From NCBI GenBank assembly GCA_017893485.1, contig CM030360.1, positions 18,027,971 to 18,091,970 on the forward strand: 64,000 nucleotides of DNA. Reading direction: 5' to 3'. The notes beneath the pieces were generated by a model. It worked only from the letters and a program-made list of their open reading frames with translations, was not told the origin of the DNA and did not search any database. The stretch is from Hemerocallis citrina. Taxonomy: Eukaryota; Streptophyta; Magnoliopsida; Asparagales; Asphodelaceae. The translations under genes were made by a program, and so were the position numbers. Below, piece after piece: positions 53,276-64,000 of the stretch (its first letter is position 1; each line of letters opens with the position of its first letter).

Positions 53276-54496
53276 ATGCCTCCCAGAAAGGTCAGGTCCA
53301 GGGGGTCCAACCGTGGACCCAACCCCACCGATCAACAAGAGGAAGTCCCCGTGCATCCTGCTCCGCAGCCCGAACAACTTCCTCCCCCGGTCCAAGACCA
53401 TTTCCAACAGGGCCAGCCCCCTCTTCTGAATCAACAACCCCCTAATGGTCCCACTGGTCAGAACCAGCGGAGGCAGAAGCAACCTCTCCACCCAGACCAT
53501 GTCTCAGTACACAACGCCTCCTCGGATTCTATGGCCTCCCATAATCTGCGAGTTTCCGACCTCCGCAACACCGTGCTAAATCGGCAGAAGGATGAGGACC
53601 TTCGCAACCGCCTAGGTGAGAAGCGGGCCCAAGAGGGAGTCTCCCGCCAACATCAAGGTGAGTGATCTCCTCATCGCCGAGATGGCAGGAGGTCTCCGGA
53701 CCGAAGAGGACGGGGGGAGTCTCCCGAACGTCGTAGGAGGAGGCCACATTCCCCAGCTGGTTGGCATCATCCGAGGAGCGATGAGGCACCCATCACCCGT
53801 GCCGAGTTCCAACAATTCCAAGCAATGGTACAACAGGCTCTCAACCTCCATCCTCATAACAAAAATGCCCAACGGGATCCTACTCCCCCGCGGGTCCAGA
53901 GTCCTCACCACCGGCAGCGTACTCCTAGCCCTCGCCGCTCCCAGGGTCATCGTTGCCACAGTCCTCGCTCCCCTTCCTACGAAGACGAGTCCAGAGGCTC
54001 GTTCGACTACGACTGGAGGGACGATGCCCTCTACCGCCGTCTCCACGAGGTGGAGAGGCGCATCGGCCGGATCGACCGAGATGAAGAACAGAGGGGTTGG
54101 GCCGTCCGTCCGAGCCGACCTCCCTTCTCCCGGACCATCATGGAGGCTCCTATCCCAAGAGGTTTCGAACCCCCGCAGTTCGAGACTTACTCGGGGGGGT
54201 CGGACCCCGTGGACCACATCGAAAGCTTTAAGACCCTTATGCTAATCCACCAAGCTTCCGATGCTTTGCTGTGCAAAACCTTCCCCGCCACTCTTAAAGG
54301 CTCGGCTCGGGAATGGTACTCCCGCCTCGCCCCATCTTCCATATTCTCCTTCGAGCAGTTCGAAACACTCTTCATCACCCACTTCGTAAGCAGTAGGCGC
54401 ACGGAGAAGACCAGCATCTCCCTCCTCCAGCTCAGGCAAGAGAAAGGTGAGAAATTAACAGACTATGTGAAGAGGTTCACTACGGAGGTCTGGTCC
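53276..54496 (+). pseudogene. gag: Gag of the TR-GAG-family element, one stop and 3' truncation
   Basis: The frame begins MPPRKVRSRGSNRGPNP, as in the intact gag. It keeps one register to 54496 but has a TGA at 53663-53665, in the position of an Arg codon of the relative. The gag core is present with FETYSGGSDPVDHIESFK, KGSAREWYSRL and EKGEKLTDYVKRF. It stops at 54496, where another LTR (54497) begins, so about a quarter of the protein, including the zinc knuckle, is missing. Confidence 0.88.
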
Positions 54497-55094
54497 TGTT
54501 ACCGCTGATTCTGGTGTGGGGGTAAACAGATGAGATTTGTGAGTTCGTAGAAAAACCTAATAGCGGATCCAAGCCTACTGATTCCTGCCGCAAACCTGCA
54601 AGGAAGTGCGACACACCAGAGTTTATTCCGGCGACGCACCCTCCGACGCTCTTGTCAGTAACCAGTGATGATTAAGAAAGAGCTTAAGCTGGAAAAATAG
54701 TGATTAACCTGTTACAGTGGTAGGTGGGAGGTATTTATAGTCGCCACGGGAGTGATTAGGGACCTGATTTCCCGTATAACCGCCAGGAGTAAAATCCTCA
54801 CAGTTTGTTTAGGAAACTGACCCCTGATTCCCAGTGAGAGAGTAACTGCAAATCAGGCCCGTTGATTTGGTCAAATCAGTGACCCTAATTTCCTCTTGCT
54901 GGTCTGGGTCTGTCTCGGGTCGGGACCCGTACCCGGTCGGAGTGGATCCATTCGTGGGTTATTGGATCCGTAAGAAGGAGATCCATTACCCGTTTCAGAC
55001 CCATTTGTATGTGAAATTACCGTTTTACCCCTGAGCTTCAAGATTCGTGTACAATCTGGACGGTTCTGATTTAACCCCATTTTTAGCCATATCA
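54497..55094 (-). repeat. Diverged TR-GAG-family LTR (3' type) inserted in gag
   Basis: It starts TGTTACCGCTGATTCTGG and ends TTTTTAGCCATATCA. It is more diverged and slightly shorter (598 bp) than the other family LTRs here. A PPT-like complement (CGAGCCCCCCCACTCC) follows. Confidence 0.85.
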
Positions 55095-56004
55095 CGAGCC
55101 CCCCCACTCCTAAAGACTGAGTGTGATCAGCCTTTGAGGAGTAGTTTAACCGTTTTAGTGGCTAGTGGAGTTGTATCGGAGTCCAGACGGCAGGATTTGA
55201 ATCTTTGTCGGGGGTAGTGTGGCGATTTCCCCAGTTGGTTGTACTCTGAGTTTCTCTGGATGTTTGGTGATTTTTATCTATTTTTTCGGACTATTTATTT
55301 AGTTTTGTGAAGTGTTTATTCGTCGTTCGGGGGTCTTAACAGAATGTTCTAGGCAACGATTGTTCACTCAGGGGCTTAAAGTTGTACCTCTGAATTTACA
55401 ATTATTTTTCTAGAATTTTCAGTTAATTTTCCTGAATTTTTAATAATTTTTTTGCAATTTTTAAATAAATAAAACAATTAAAACCAATAAAAATTAATTT
55501 TTAATTACCATTTATGGTGTGGCGCGATCTGGGCCCTCGATCTGCTTCGAGCGCGATTTTCTGGGTGATCGAACGATCCAGGCTCCTCGGTGGGTGGTTT
55601 CTCTGTATGAGCTGGTCGGCTCTTCGGATGCTCGGCTCGACCCCTTCGACAGCACGGCTCGGAGGGTTGGCACTGGCCGAAGTACGTGGCGCAATCTCGA
55701 GCGTTCGTTTATGGCACAGATCCCCATAAAACGCTATCTTGTCGTTTAGCGCCTGTGGCATGATCTGAGCTGTCCATCTCGCCGAGCGCACCTTTTTACA
55801 AGATCCAACGGCGGAGGTTGATCGGCCACAATTTTCTCCATATGTGGAGATCGGTGGTTCGTCCACTCAGCCCGGCAGGTCGACTACGTGCTGCGAACGG
55901 TGGATGGCTCGGCTTCGCCCCTTTTCGGCTCGGCAGACCGACTATATGCTGCGGCGAGTGGATAGCTCGACTTCGGCACTTCATGATTCGGCTCAGAGGG
56001 TCGG
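55095..56004 (-). mobile_element. Internal DNA of the diverged TR-GAG-family copy
   Basis: It contains the PPT side, AT-rich words and CGCTATCTTGTCGTTT near 55730 as in the intact element. It breaks off at 56004 against the second copy of the LINE fragment. Confidence 0.75.
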
Positions 56005-57441
56005 CAACATATAGGTAGGGGATTTAGAGACCGTATTGGAAAGTAGAGAAGTCAAAGAGGCAAGTTACAATTAGACATGTGGAGTGAATCCAGAATCGAT
56101 GGAAGTGAAGGGGTTGAAGAAGAATTCTCAGAAAAGGAAATCCTTAAAGCAGTCAAACTTCTGGGTCAGGATAAGGCGCCGGGACCAGATGGATTCCCGA
56201 TCTTGTTCTACAAACGCTATTGGAATATAATCAAGAACAATTTTATTGATATATTCCAGGAACTTTATATGGGGGGTGCACAAGTTGAAAAATTAAACTA
56301 CGTGAATGTTACCTTAATCCCTGTTACCGCTGAATCTGGTGTGGGGGTAAACAGATAGAATTTGTGGGTTCGTGGAAAAACCTGAATAGCAGATCCGAGC
56401 CTGTTTCGCCGGAGTTGGACTGCTGGCTCCCGCCGTTCACCTGCAAGGAAGTGCGAGACACCGGGGTTGATCCTGGCGACGCACCCTCCGATGCTCTTGT
56501 CAGTAACCAGTAAAGATTAAGAAAGAGCTTAAGTTGGCAAAAGAGTGATTAACCTGTAACAGTGGTAGGTGGGGGGTATTTATAGTCGCCGTTGGGATCA
56601 GATTAGGAATGTGATTCCTGTGATCTGATAAGGCATAAAATCCTCGTAATCAGAGTAGGAATGTAATCCCTTAATTCCCGGTGAGAGGATAGTCGCGAAT
56701 CAGGCCCGTTGATTTGGTTCAATCAGAGACCCTAATTCTATCCTGTCGGACTGGGTTTGTATCGGGTTGGCACCCATACCCAGTTGAGGTGGATCCGTTC
56801 GCGGGTTGTTGGATCTGTGAGAAGGAGACCCAGTACCCGCTTCGGACCCGTTAGTAGGTGAAATTACCGTTTTACCCCTGAGCTTTAAGATTCGTCTCCG
56901 ATGTGAACGGTCCCGATTTAATCCTATTTTTAGCCATATCACGAGCCCCCCACTCCTAGAGACTGAGTTTTTTCAGTCTTTGAGGAGTAGTTTTGTTGTT
57001 CTAATGGCGTACGGGATTTTATCGGTGTGCATAAGGGAGTTTGGATCTTGCTCGGGGTGTAACGGTGTTATTCTGGGCTTGTAAAATGCCCAAAAATATT
57101 CTCAGAATTTTCTGGATTTTTGGTGATTTTTCCAGATTTTTCTGAATATTTTCTCATTTTTTTGAATTTTTTATTCATTTTCCGAATTAAATAATTAATT
57201 ATCGAAAATATTAATTAATTATTCTAATTTAATAATTATTTTTTCAGAATTTTAAAATAAATTTTCCGAATTAATAATTATTTTAAGAATTTTTAATTAA
57301 TTTTTTTCGATTTTTTAAATATTGTTTCTTATTTTTTAAATAAAAAAACAATTAAATAAATTAATTAATTAATTAAATATTACCTGACACGTGGCGCGAT
57401 CTGTGCCGTCGGATCCCTGCACGAATCTCGAGGAGGCGCGT
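56005..57441. repeat. 1.43-kb duplicated block, copy 2
   Basis: It matches 50195-51625: LINE RT fragment (56005-56321), LTR and about 500 bp of internal DNA. The first bases CAACATATAG are shared by both copies. On the right, homology ends at GAGGAGGCGCGT (57441), where an unrelated repeat begins. Confidence 0.9.
56322..56941 (-). repeat. TR-GAG-family LTR (3' type), duplicated copy
   Basis: It corresponds to 50510-51126. It keeps GGGGGTAAACAGATAG at the start where the first copy has GGGGTAAACATAG. Confidence 0.9.
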
Positions 57442-59225
57442 GTTGTACAATCCAGATACCTAAATAAATAGATAAAACTAGACACAAATTATAAAAACCT
57501 CGCAAGTGCACGAATCGTTTGACAAAGCATAGCAATAGCAAGGGTCGATCCCACAGAGATTGTAGACTTTAACTTACTAATCAATAAAAAGAATAAAAAT
57601 CAATAAGAGTTGTTCTAAAGGTCTAAAAGAAATAAAAAGATTAAAACTGAATGAAGGAGTGTTGAATCACAAATATTTATGAAGTAGTTGGGTTTAGATT
57701 GTCACCAATAGTTAGTAATGCTAAGTCACCTTCTGAACTTCTTCTTATTACTCATGTTTGTTCACTTCAAGGGCATGGTATCTACTCCTTAAAGTATTGT
57801 TTCCCTAGGCCAAGAATTAGGCATGGTATCTACTCTAACTCGTTTCTTTCATTAAGTGTTTAGCATGGTATCTACTAAGTTGTGCTTAAAGAAAACATAC
57901 AATCAGTGGAAACGAACAAACACTCAAGGTCCTAGAAATTGGTATCAGATCTAGATCCCTTAAGTTGATTGAACCAGGAACCCCTAAAGATTCCTTTGTT
58001 ACAATTACGGGCACGAGATACGGGTCGTCTCAATATGCTCATATAACAGATTCAGATAGATAGTAATACAAACTTGATATTCTCTAGCTCTGTTTGTCAG
58101 TCGACTGGCTCTCACCTCAGTCGACTGCTCTCAGGCTTTTGAGAACAAGTTTGATTACCGTCAATCTATATCAATACAAACGGATTCAATCAATAAGTAA
58201 ACTAGAAGAGCTCAGAAGAACATAGCACTACATAACTACGGCTTCAATCCACCCAACTATGAATTTAGTTCCACATAATAATACTTTTATTAATCAACAA
58301 GTTTGAATACATGATCAACATAAAAGAATAAGAGGAGAAGAAATAAACTAATGAAGTCCGGCAATGAGGTCGACTGGCTGTCACACAGTCGACTGCCTTC
58401 GAAAACTGGATCTCCTCTCTCCTTCCTCGATGCTGATAGAATAATGCCCTGTTGATGACTTGAATGCGCAAAAACTCTAGTGATTCGGTGGTTTTTGGAA
58501 TGTTGAAGAGTGTCCCCCGAATGATATCCCTTTTCTGATATTTATAGAACACCGCTGATGAATTAGGGTTTCCCCTTTTTTAGGGAAGTCATTCTTTAAT
58601 TGATTTGATGATTTATTTCTTTCTTGTTTCTTCTTCCCTTCCTTATCTGTTAACCACGTGCTCTTGGAAATACCCTGTCTTTAGATTTGATTCTTCGTAT
58701 AAAATCTGGATCCACATAGATTCGAAATTAGATGCAGGTGTATCTTTGAATATCTTATCTGTTTACTCCGCCGCAGATCAGTCGACTTGTCCTCGAACCA
58801 GTCGACTGAGTCGAGACTTCTGTGTAAGCTTGAGATCTCTGTCCAGTCGCCTGTTGTGGAGACCCAGTCGACTGATGCCTGTGACAGTTGTACAATCCAG
58901 ATATTTATAAAAACTTGTTGTACCAATCATAAAGTTTTTATAATTTTATAATTTGTGTCAAGTTTTTATAAATTTTTTTATTTATTGACAGTTGTACAAT
59001 CCAAATATTTGCTACCTAGTTACCTAGCAAACTAGAGTTTTTTACTGACTATACAGGTAACGGCAACAAAAACTTGTTGTGAAATCTAGTTACCTAAATA
59101 TATAGATAAACTAGACACAAATTAAAAACCTCGCAAGTGCACGAATCGTTTGAAGAAGCGTAGCGGCAAGCAAGGGTCGATCCCACAGAGATTGTAGTAT
59201 TTAACTTACTAATCAATAAAACCTA
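57442..59225. repeat. Unclassified repeat with partial terminal direct repeats
   Basis: The block around CCTCGCAAGTGCACGAATCG and GGGTCGATCCCACAGAGATT occurs at 57462-57592 and again at 59087-59222 in the same orientation. The word TTGTACAATCCARATA occurs at about 57443, 58888 and 58990. No coding motif, PBS or PPT was recognised. It may be a non-autonomous LTR-type or other element; I cannot assign a class. Confidence 0.6.
58098..58873. repeat. Cluster of CAGTCGACTG palindromes
   Basis: The 10-bp perfect palindrome CAGTCGACTG occurs at 58098, 58118, 58386, 58799 and 58864, with near copies (GGTCGACTGG, CAGTCGACTT) beside them. Two related GACAGTCGAC words lie far away near 6394 and 6470. 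Confidence 0.9.
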
Positions 59226-59465
59226 AGAAAATACCAAATGACGGCCAGAGAATAGAGGATATGAGAACTATTTGAATATTATTATTTGTTTAAATTGTTT
59301 TCTGTTGCTTAATAAATTATTCATGCATGCTTGGTTATATATAAATCTGGTTATATTCTTGTTATGATGCTGAGTCGATCCTACAGCTTATGGATGATGT
59401 AAAAATCATTCGCTGGGCTTCGTCACGTGCTCGTATTCCATATTTTTGGGAAGCGGGGCGTGACA
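59226..59465 (+). repeat. Truncated gypsy (del/Tekay-type) LTR 3' end
   Basis: The last 75 bp (ACAGCTTATGGATGAT, CATTCGCTGGGC, GAAGCGGGGCGTGACA) resemble the end of the LTR at 12915-13011. The rest diverges, so this is a related family. The terminal CA at 59465 abuts copia integrase sequence, as expected for an insertion border. Confidence 0.6.
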
Positions 59466-59886
59466 GGTTAAGTAGTAGGGAGTCTTCCACAAAGGAGACA
59501 TGTCGTGAAATACGAACATGTCCCGTGACAGGATCAAAATAGGGTAACCTTTATGTTCCGGACTGAGATCGAGATGAACACACTTAGTAGCTCGAGCTGT
59601 GAGCTTCGTGCATCCAGCGGGCGGAAGAAGGACAAAATAGGAGCACTGAAAGGTACGGAGAATACCGTAGTCTGGCAGGGAGTGATGAAAAGCCTCATAA
59701 GGTGATGTGCCAGATAGAGCAGACGAGAGAGTAATGTTAATGAGACTGACATACGTCACGACAGCTTCAGCCCAGAAAGAATGAGGAACAGAAGAGAGAG
59801 TAGAAGAGCGTGAGCCGTCTCAAGGATGTGACGATGCTTGCGTTCAGCTACACCATTCTATTCATGTGTGTGAGGATATGATTGCT
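59466..59886 (-). pseudogene. Ty1/copia integrase fragment
   Basis: Minus-strand frames, interrupted by shifts, contain NGVAERKHRHILETA (about 59880-59830) and then LSGTSPYEAFHHSLPDYGIL, HKGYPILI and FVFHDMSPLW. These are the C-terminal half of a copia integrase and the segment after it. The left side is cut by the LTR end at 59465. The element is on the opposite strand to the copia element that starts at 60225 and is not part of it. Confidence 0.8.
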
Positions 59887-60224
59887 TTTTGTTGACTCCT
59901 ATAAAATTGATGTCATTTAATGAGAATAAGATGAGAAAATGAGATGAATAAGATTTGGTTCTCTTCCTCCTACTCACAAAGCAGTAATGTCCTTTTTTCA
60001 CTTTATTGAAATATTCTAGCTTACAGATCTCAGTGTCAACTCTCATTGTGGTCGTGCATGCAAATGATAGCAATTACATATTCCATTGTACAAGTTTTCA
60101 TGGAGTCATGTACGAGGTTAGCAGTAAGTTCTTGTGCGACTACATACATATCTCTGGACTAGTAAACGATAATACTTTATTTAATTTAGTAAGAAATTAT
60201 ATTTTTCTCCAGCTTAATGGACAT
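59887..60224. other. AT-rich DNA, nothing recognised
   Basis: Spacer between the minus copia scrap and the plus copia LTR. Confidence 0.4.
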
Positions 60225-60419
60225 TGTTGAAATATAGTAATTGTATATTCTGTTTCCTATTATATAGGAAACAGATTCCCCAAATCTCTCATCTCCCCAA
60301 TCTCCTCTCAATCTCTTTTCTTCTTCTCCAAGAATGTTATTCATATATATAGATGTATACAGAAAAGATATAAAAAAACAAGAATAATAATTATTTTTTC
60401 CCAAATCGATTTTTCAACA
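60225..60419 (+). repeat. 5' LTR of the copia element (195 bp)
   Basis: It starts TGTTGAAATATAG and ends TTTTTCAACA, giving TGTTGA/TCAACA inverted ends. It lies directly before the PBS. Confidence 0.85.
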
Positions 60420-60432
60420 TGGTATCAAAGCC
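60420..60432 (+). other. Copia primer binding site, initiator-Met tRNA type
   Basis: TGGTATCAAAGCC follows the LTR without a spacer. Confidence 0.85.
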
Positions 60433-61094
60433 ATAAAAAATCTTGGTTGAAGAAGAAGATCTTGATCCCTCTTCTTCTTGATCTAAAAAACCCCGATCCC
60501 ATTCCTGTCGAAATTCCCCGTCGTCTAACCTGATCGTCATCATCTTCCCAGAAGAAGGAGTCCGTGCTTCACATGATCGTCGACGAAGTCGTCCCCGTCG
60601 ACCCAGAAGAAGACGACATCATCTTCCCCATCGACCATAATCACCGACATCGTCTTCCTCGTCGACCCCTGATCGTCGATTCTCCATCTTCATCAGATCG
60701 TCTTCCTCCATCTTCATCATACTACCCCTGATCGTCGATGCCTGATCTCCCTACCCCTGATCGTTGACGCCAGCACAGACCCACACCAAAACCCCCACTT
60801 ATTCTTCTCCGACCAAATCCCCAAATTCGGCGAACCCCAATCACCAACCTCTGTCCGCTGCTGCATTCGATCCAGATCCAACTATTCAGATCTATTCAGA
60901 TCGTCGCCTCCGTTGGAGAACTTTGTTGTTGATCTAGATCTATTCAGATCTGAGTGTGATTAAAGAATTTTGTTGTTGCTATTGATTTGCTGTTCATGCT
61001 GTTTGTGGTGTTGCTAGTTGCTGTTCTTGGTCAAGTTGTGTCATTTGCTATTGGTTGCTGAAGATCAAATCCATTATTTTCTTGTGCCGCTACC
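60433..61094 (+). other. Copia leader, CT-rich, no gag
   Basis: GATCGTC/CCCCGTCGACC-type words repeat. No gag frame or CCHC knuckle was found, so gag appears deleted or replaced. Confidence 0.6.
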
Positions 61095-63764
61095 ATGGGA
61101 CAAAATGATGGAGCTGAGAAGAGTATTGGACTCGCCTCTACATTAGTCACAGCTGCAGGTAATGATGGTAAGGTATTTAATATTTCTGCTTCTGTTATGA
61201 ATAGTGCATGGATAATTGATTCGGGTGCTACCGACCATATGACTTTTGATTCTAGACAAGTTCAAAATTTTTAACCATCCACTAAATCAACTGTGTCAAT
61301 TGCCAATGGTGATCCTGTCACTATTACTGGCGAGGGTACCATACACCTCACAAACAACCGAACCTTAGATACTGCCCTAATTGTGCCATCCTTGAATTTC
61401 AACCTATTATCTATTGCCCAAATAACCACTACCTTACATTGTATTATAGTTTTTTGGCCTTCACATTGTGTGTTTAAGGATATTCGGACTCGCAAGACGA
61501 TTGGTTATGGGGTTAGACACGGGAAGCTCTATTACCTAGATTTAGAATCTGAATGTTCGAGCAAGTTGACTCAAGCTCTAAGTGTGGAAGGATCCGAAGA
61601 TGAGAAGAAGAAATCAGATATTTGGCTATGGCATCAACGTCTAGGGCATGCCTCCTTTGGTTATTTGGAAAAATTATTTCCAAGTTTATTTTTGAAGTTA
61701 GATATATCTGCCTTTCGGTGTGATGTGTGTGAACTCGCAAAAGGTCACCGTGTCTCTTTTCCTTCAAGTACAAGTCAAAGCTCCCTTCCTTTTATGATTA
61801 TTCACTCTGATGTTTGGGGTCCATCCAAAACCACTACATTTGTAGGAGCCAAATAGTTTGTGACCTTTATTGATGACTGTACCTGTATGACCTGGATTTG
61901 TTTGATGAAGTCGAAAAGTGAAGTTAGTGGTTTGTTTCAGAAATTTCACAAGCATGTTATGATTAAGTATAATTCACAGATTCAAGTTCTTAGGAGTGAT
62001 AATAGCGGAGAGTACCTGAGTTCAAATCTACAACAATATTTGGTGGAACACGGAATTGTTCATCAGACTACATGCTCGTATACACCTCAACAGAATGGGG
62101 TTGCAGAAAGGAAAAATAGACACTTGCTCGAAGTGGTCCGTGCTTCTCTCATCCATGGAAATATGCCACTCATTTATTGGGGAGAAGCCCTTGCTTCTGC
62201 TGCATACTTAATCAACCGAGTTCCCTCTAAAATCCTAAACTTTCTCACACCATTTCAAGCATTAACTGAAGCTGTGAATGCACCAAAAGTTGTCAACTTG
62301 CCACACACGCACCTTGTGTGTTTGGGTGTGTTGCATTTGTTCATCTTCATCAACATGAACGCAATAAGTTAACTCCTCGAGCTGTCCGCTGTGTTTTCGT
62401 GGGATATGCACAGAATAAGAAAGGGTATCGGTGCTATCACCCACCAACTCAAAAGATGTTTGTGACTATGGATGTTGTGTTCCATGAAGATGAGATGTAT
62501 TTTTCCTCTGAAGTTGAACTTCAGGGGGAGTACCGAAAGGAAGTTCAAACTCTTGCCTATGGTTACTATTCAAACTGAACAATCAGATATAAGGGGAGAA
62601 AATCAGGATGTAAGTAATGACGATCGCTCGAATGAAGACTTGGTTGAGGAAGAAAATTTCCACGAAGATCTGCAGTCAGTGCCGAACCTCCATGAAGATG
62701 AGCCATCTCCACCACCAGCACCATCTGAACCATCTCCACCACCAGTACCATCAGATCTATCTCTACTCCCAGCAGAACCCCCAAACCAATCGTCATCGCT
62801 GTCTGAAGCTCCAAAAAGAGAACTCCCAAACCGTACTACTAGAGGTATCCCAAAATCCACTTATGAGCCTAATCCCACTAGTAAAGTCAAGTATCCCATG
62901 AGTCATTATGTGTCCACTCACCGATTGTCTGAATCAAATAAGTCATTTGTAAATCAATTATCTGCTGTATCTATTCCTAACAGTGTGCAGGAAGCCTTAG
63001 CCGATCCAAGGTGGAAAGCAGCTATGGATGAGGAGATGAAGTCCTTGAAGAAGAATGAGACTTGGGAGGTAGTCGAGCTGCCAACAGGGAAGAAGCCAGT
63101 AGGATGCAGATGGATTTATACAGTGAAATATAAATCGGATGGTTCGATAGAGCGGTACAAGGCAAGGCTGGTTGTCAAAGGGTACACTCAAACTTATGGA
63201 ATTGATTATGACGAAACATTTGCACCTGTGGCAAAGTTCAACACTATTCGAGTTCTACTGTCTCTTGCTGCAAATCTTGACTGGCCGTTGGAGCAATTTG
63301 ATGTGAAGAATGCATTTTTGTATGGGGAATTGACAGAAGAGGTCTATATGGATCTTCCACCAGGGTCGAACAGACCAGTCCAACACAGCAACAAAGTATG
63401 TCGTCTGAAGAAAGCATTGTATGGACTGAAGCAGTCGCCAAGAGCCTGGTTTGGGAAATTTACAAAGGCAATGAGGACATTCGGATACTATCAGAGTAAT
63501 TCTGATCATACTCTATTCCTAAAAAAGAAAGAAGGTAAAATTACTGCTCTCATTATTTATGTTGATGATATGATAGTAACTGGAGATGATCCTGAGGAGA
63601 TGAAGGCTTTAAAGAACTACTTGTCACAAGAGTTCGAAATGAAAGATCTTGGTTCTTTGAGATACTTCCTTGGTATTGAAGTTTCTCGCTCAAGAAAGGG
63701 GATATTTCTTTCTCAAAGAAAATATGCTCTGGATTTATTGAAGGAAACTGGAATGTCCGCCTTG
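61095..63764 (+). pseudogene. pol: Copia pol polyprotein (protease, integrase, RT) with stops and frameshifts
   Basis: The frame starts at an ATG (61095). The protease site IIDSGATDHMTF lies near 61215. The integrase zinc finger (HQRLGHASFGYLEK...CDVCELAKGH) and core (HSDVWGP, LRSDNSGEYL, QQNGVAERKNRHLLE) follow, then the RT with FDVKNAFLYGELTEEVYMDL and the catalytic IYVDDMIVTGDD (about 63557). In-frame stops occur at 61272 and 61854. The stretch about 62300-62560 (FGCVAFVHLHQHERNKLTPR...) is in another frame, and the original frame resumes afterwards, so two compensating indels are likely. The sequence ends after LLKETGMSA at about 63764, before RNase H. Confidence 0.88.
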
Positions 63765-64000
63765 ATGGAACTGCGATGAATCCCAGGAACACGGATTGGT
63801 GTGCGTATCGATCATAAAAGTTTAACAGATTTAATACGTGATCTAACCCTTTATAGCGGAATCTAGGGTTCACGAATTATACCTGCGATGAGAAGAAGAC
63901 GATAGTTTCTAGCAACTTCGAGCCGTCTGCGACCCCAAGATCTTCTGCACGTATTCCTTCCTCGGGTTGGACGTCGTGTGGGCGACGATCTCCCAACCTT
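63765..64000. other. Unknown DNA inserted into copia RT, continues past the window
   Basis: The RT frame is lost abruptly at 63764 and the new DNA begins TGATGGAACTGCG, so it could be the start of another LTR. It has no recognisable coding content in the 236 bp visible. Confidence 0.4.

Larger units (their letters stand above)
60225..63764 (+). mobile_element. Ty1/copia retrotransposon, gag-less and 3'-truncated
   Basis: It has a 195-bp 5' LTR (60225-60419), a PBS, a CT-rich leader and pol from protease through most of RT. A gag gene is not recognisable between PBS and protease. The element ends at about 63764 within RT. RNase H and the 3' LTR are absent. The short LTR and the RT wording suggest an Ale/Ivana-like lineage, but this was not tested. 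Confidence 0.85.

Noticed and set aside
55501..56018. Frames of 60-121 codons in the internal DNA of the diverged LTR copy
   Set aside because: Several frames overlap on both strands, no domain is seen, and the sequence is TR-GAG-family non-coding DNA.

Overview
The window is repeat-rich plant nuclear DNA, probably from a eudicot with a large genome. I see plant L1-type LINEs with a CCHC/DUF4283-like ORF1, Ty3/gypsy elements with plant-type PBS and PPT, Ty1/copia pol, a CACTA-like DNA transposon with subterminal repeats, and intron-split fragments of plant genes (a STRUBBELIG-family LRR receptor, polygalacturonase, a PIF-type bHLH, NADP-malic enzyme, a bifunctional nuclease). I found no complete, expressed-looking host gene and no rRNA or tRNA gene. 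The window looks like a nest of transposons in layers of different age.

Layout. 1-2147: 3' end of a LINE. 2148-9469: AT-rich DNA with small repeats, a probable dynein-light-chain exon relic, two MITE-like elements, a 42-nt poly(C) run and a degenerate LTR-type region ending in a Ty3/gypsy pol scrap. 9470-33297: a very large nest. Its outer layer is a gypsy-type element with 3.5-kb LTRs and no coding capacity (LARD-like; LTRs 9470-13011 and 25075-33297, the second missing its last 925 bp). Inside its internal region sits a complete minus-strand LTR element (15144-24464) with 622-bp LTRs, a perfect TGTTA target duplication, a gag gene but no pol (TR-GAG type), and two internal tandem arrays with 116-bp and 214-bp periods. 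Inside the second large LTR sits a 5.6-kb CACTA-like element (26644-32247) carrying exons of at least four unrelated plant genes.

33298-38364 is unclassified repetitive DNA, including an array of 'CTCGCTATC' palindromes and a second copy of a repeat first seen at 3381. 38365-46200 (minus) is a STRUBBELIG-like LRR gene relic. One of its exons is split by a full-length LINE (38974-45520) flanked by a 13-bp target duplication. A second, older LINE (about 46500-50509) is cut by TR-GAG-family DNA. 50510-57441 is a rearranged mosaic of TR-GAG-family LTRs and gag in both orientations, including a 1.43-kb duplication that carries the LINE/LTR junction. 57442-59465 holds an unclassified repeat with CAGTCGACTG palindromes and a truncated gypsy LTR end. 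59466-59886 is a minus-strand copia integrase scrap. 60225-63764 is a copia element with a 195-bp 5' LTR, lacking gag and cut off in the RT region by unknown DNA that runs to the window edge.

The parts do not form a pathway. The non-autonomous elements would need proteins in trans from relatives outside the window. The most notable content is the gene-capturing CACTA-like element, the satellite-like arrays inside the gag-only element, and the palindrome array at 34.2-35.8 kb. Coordinates of LTR, TIR and exon edges were read by eye. Identity of protein families rests on motif recognition, not on a database search.
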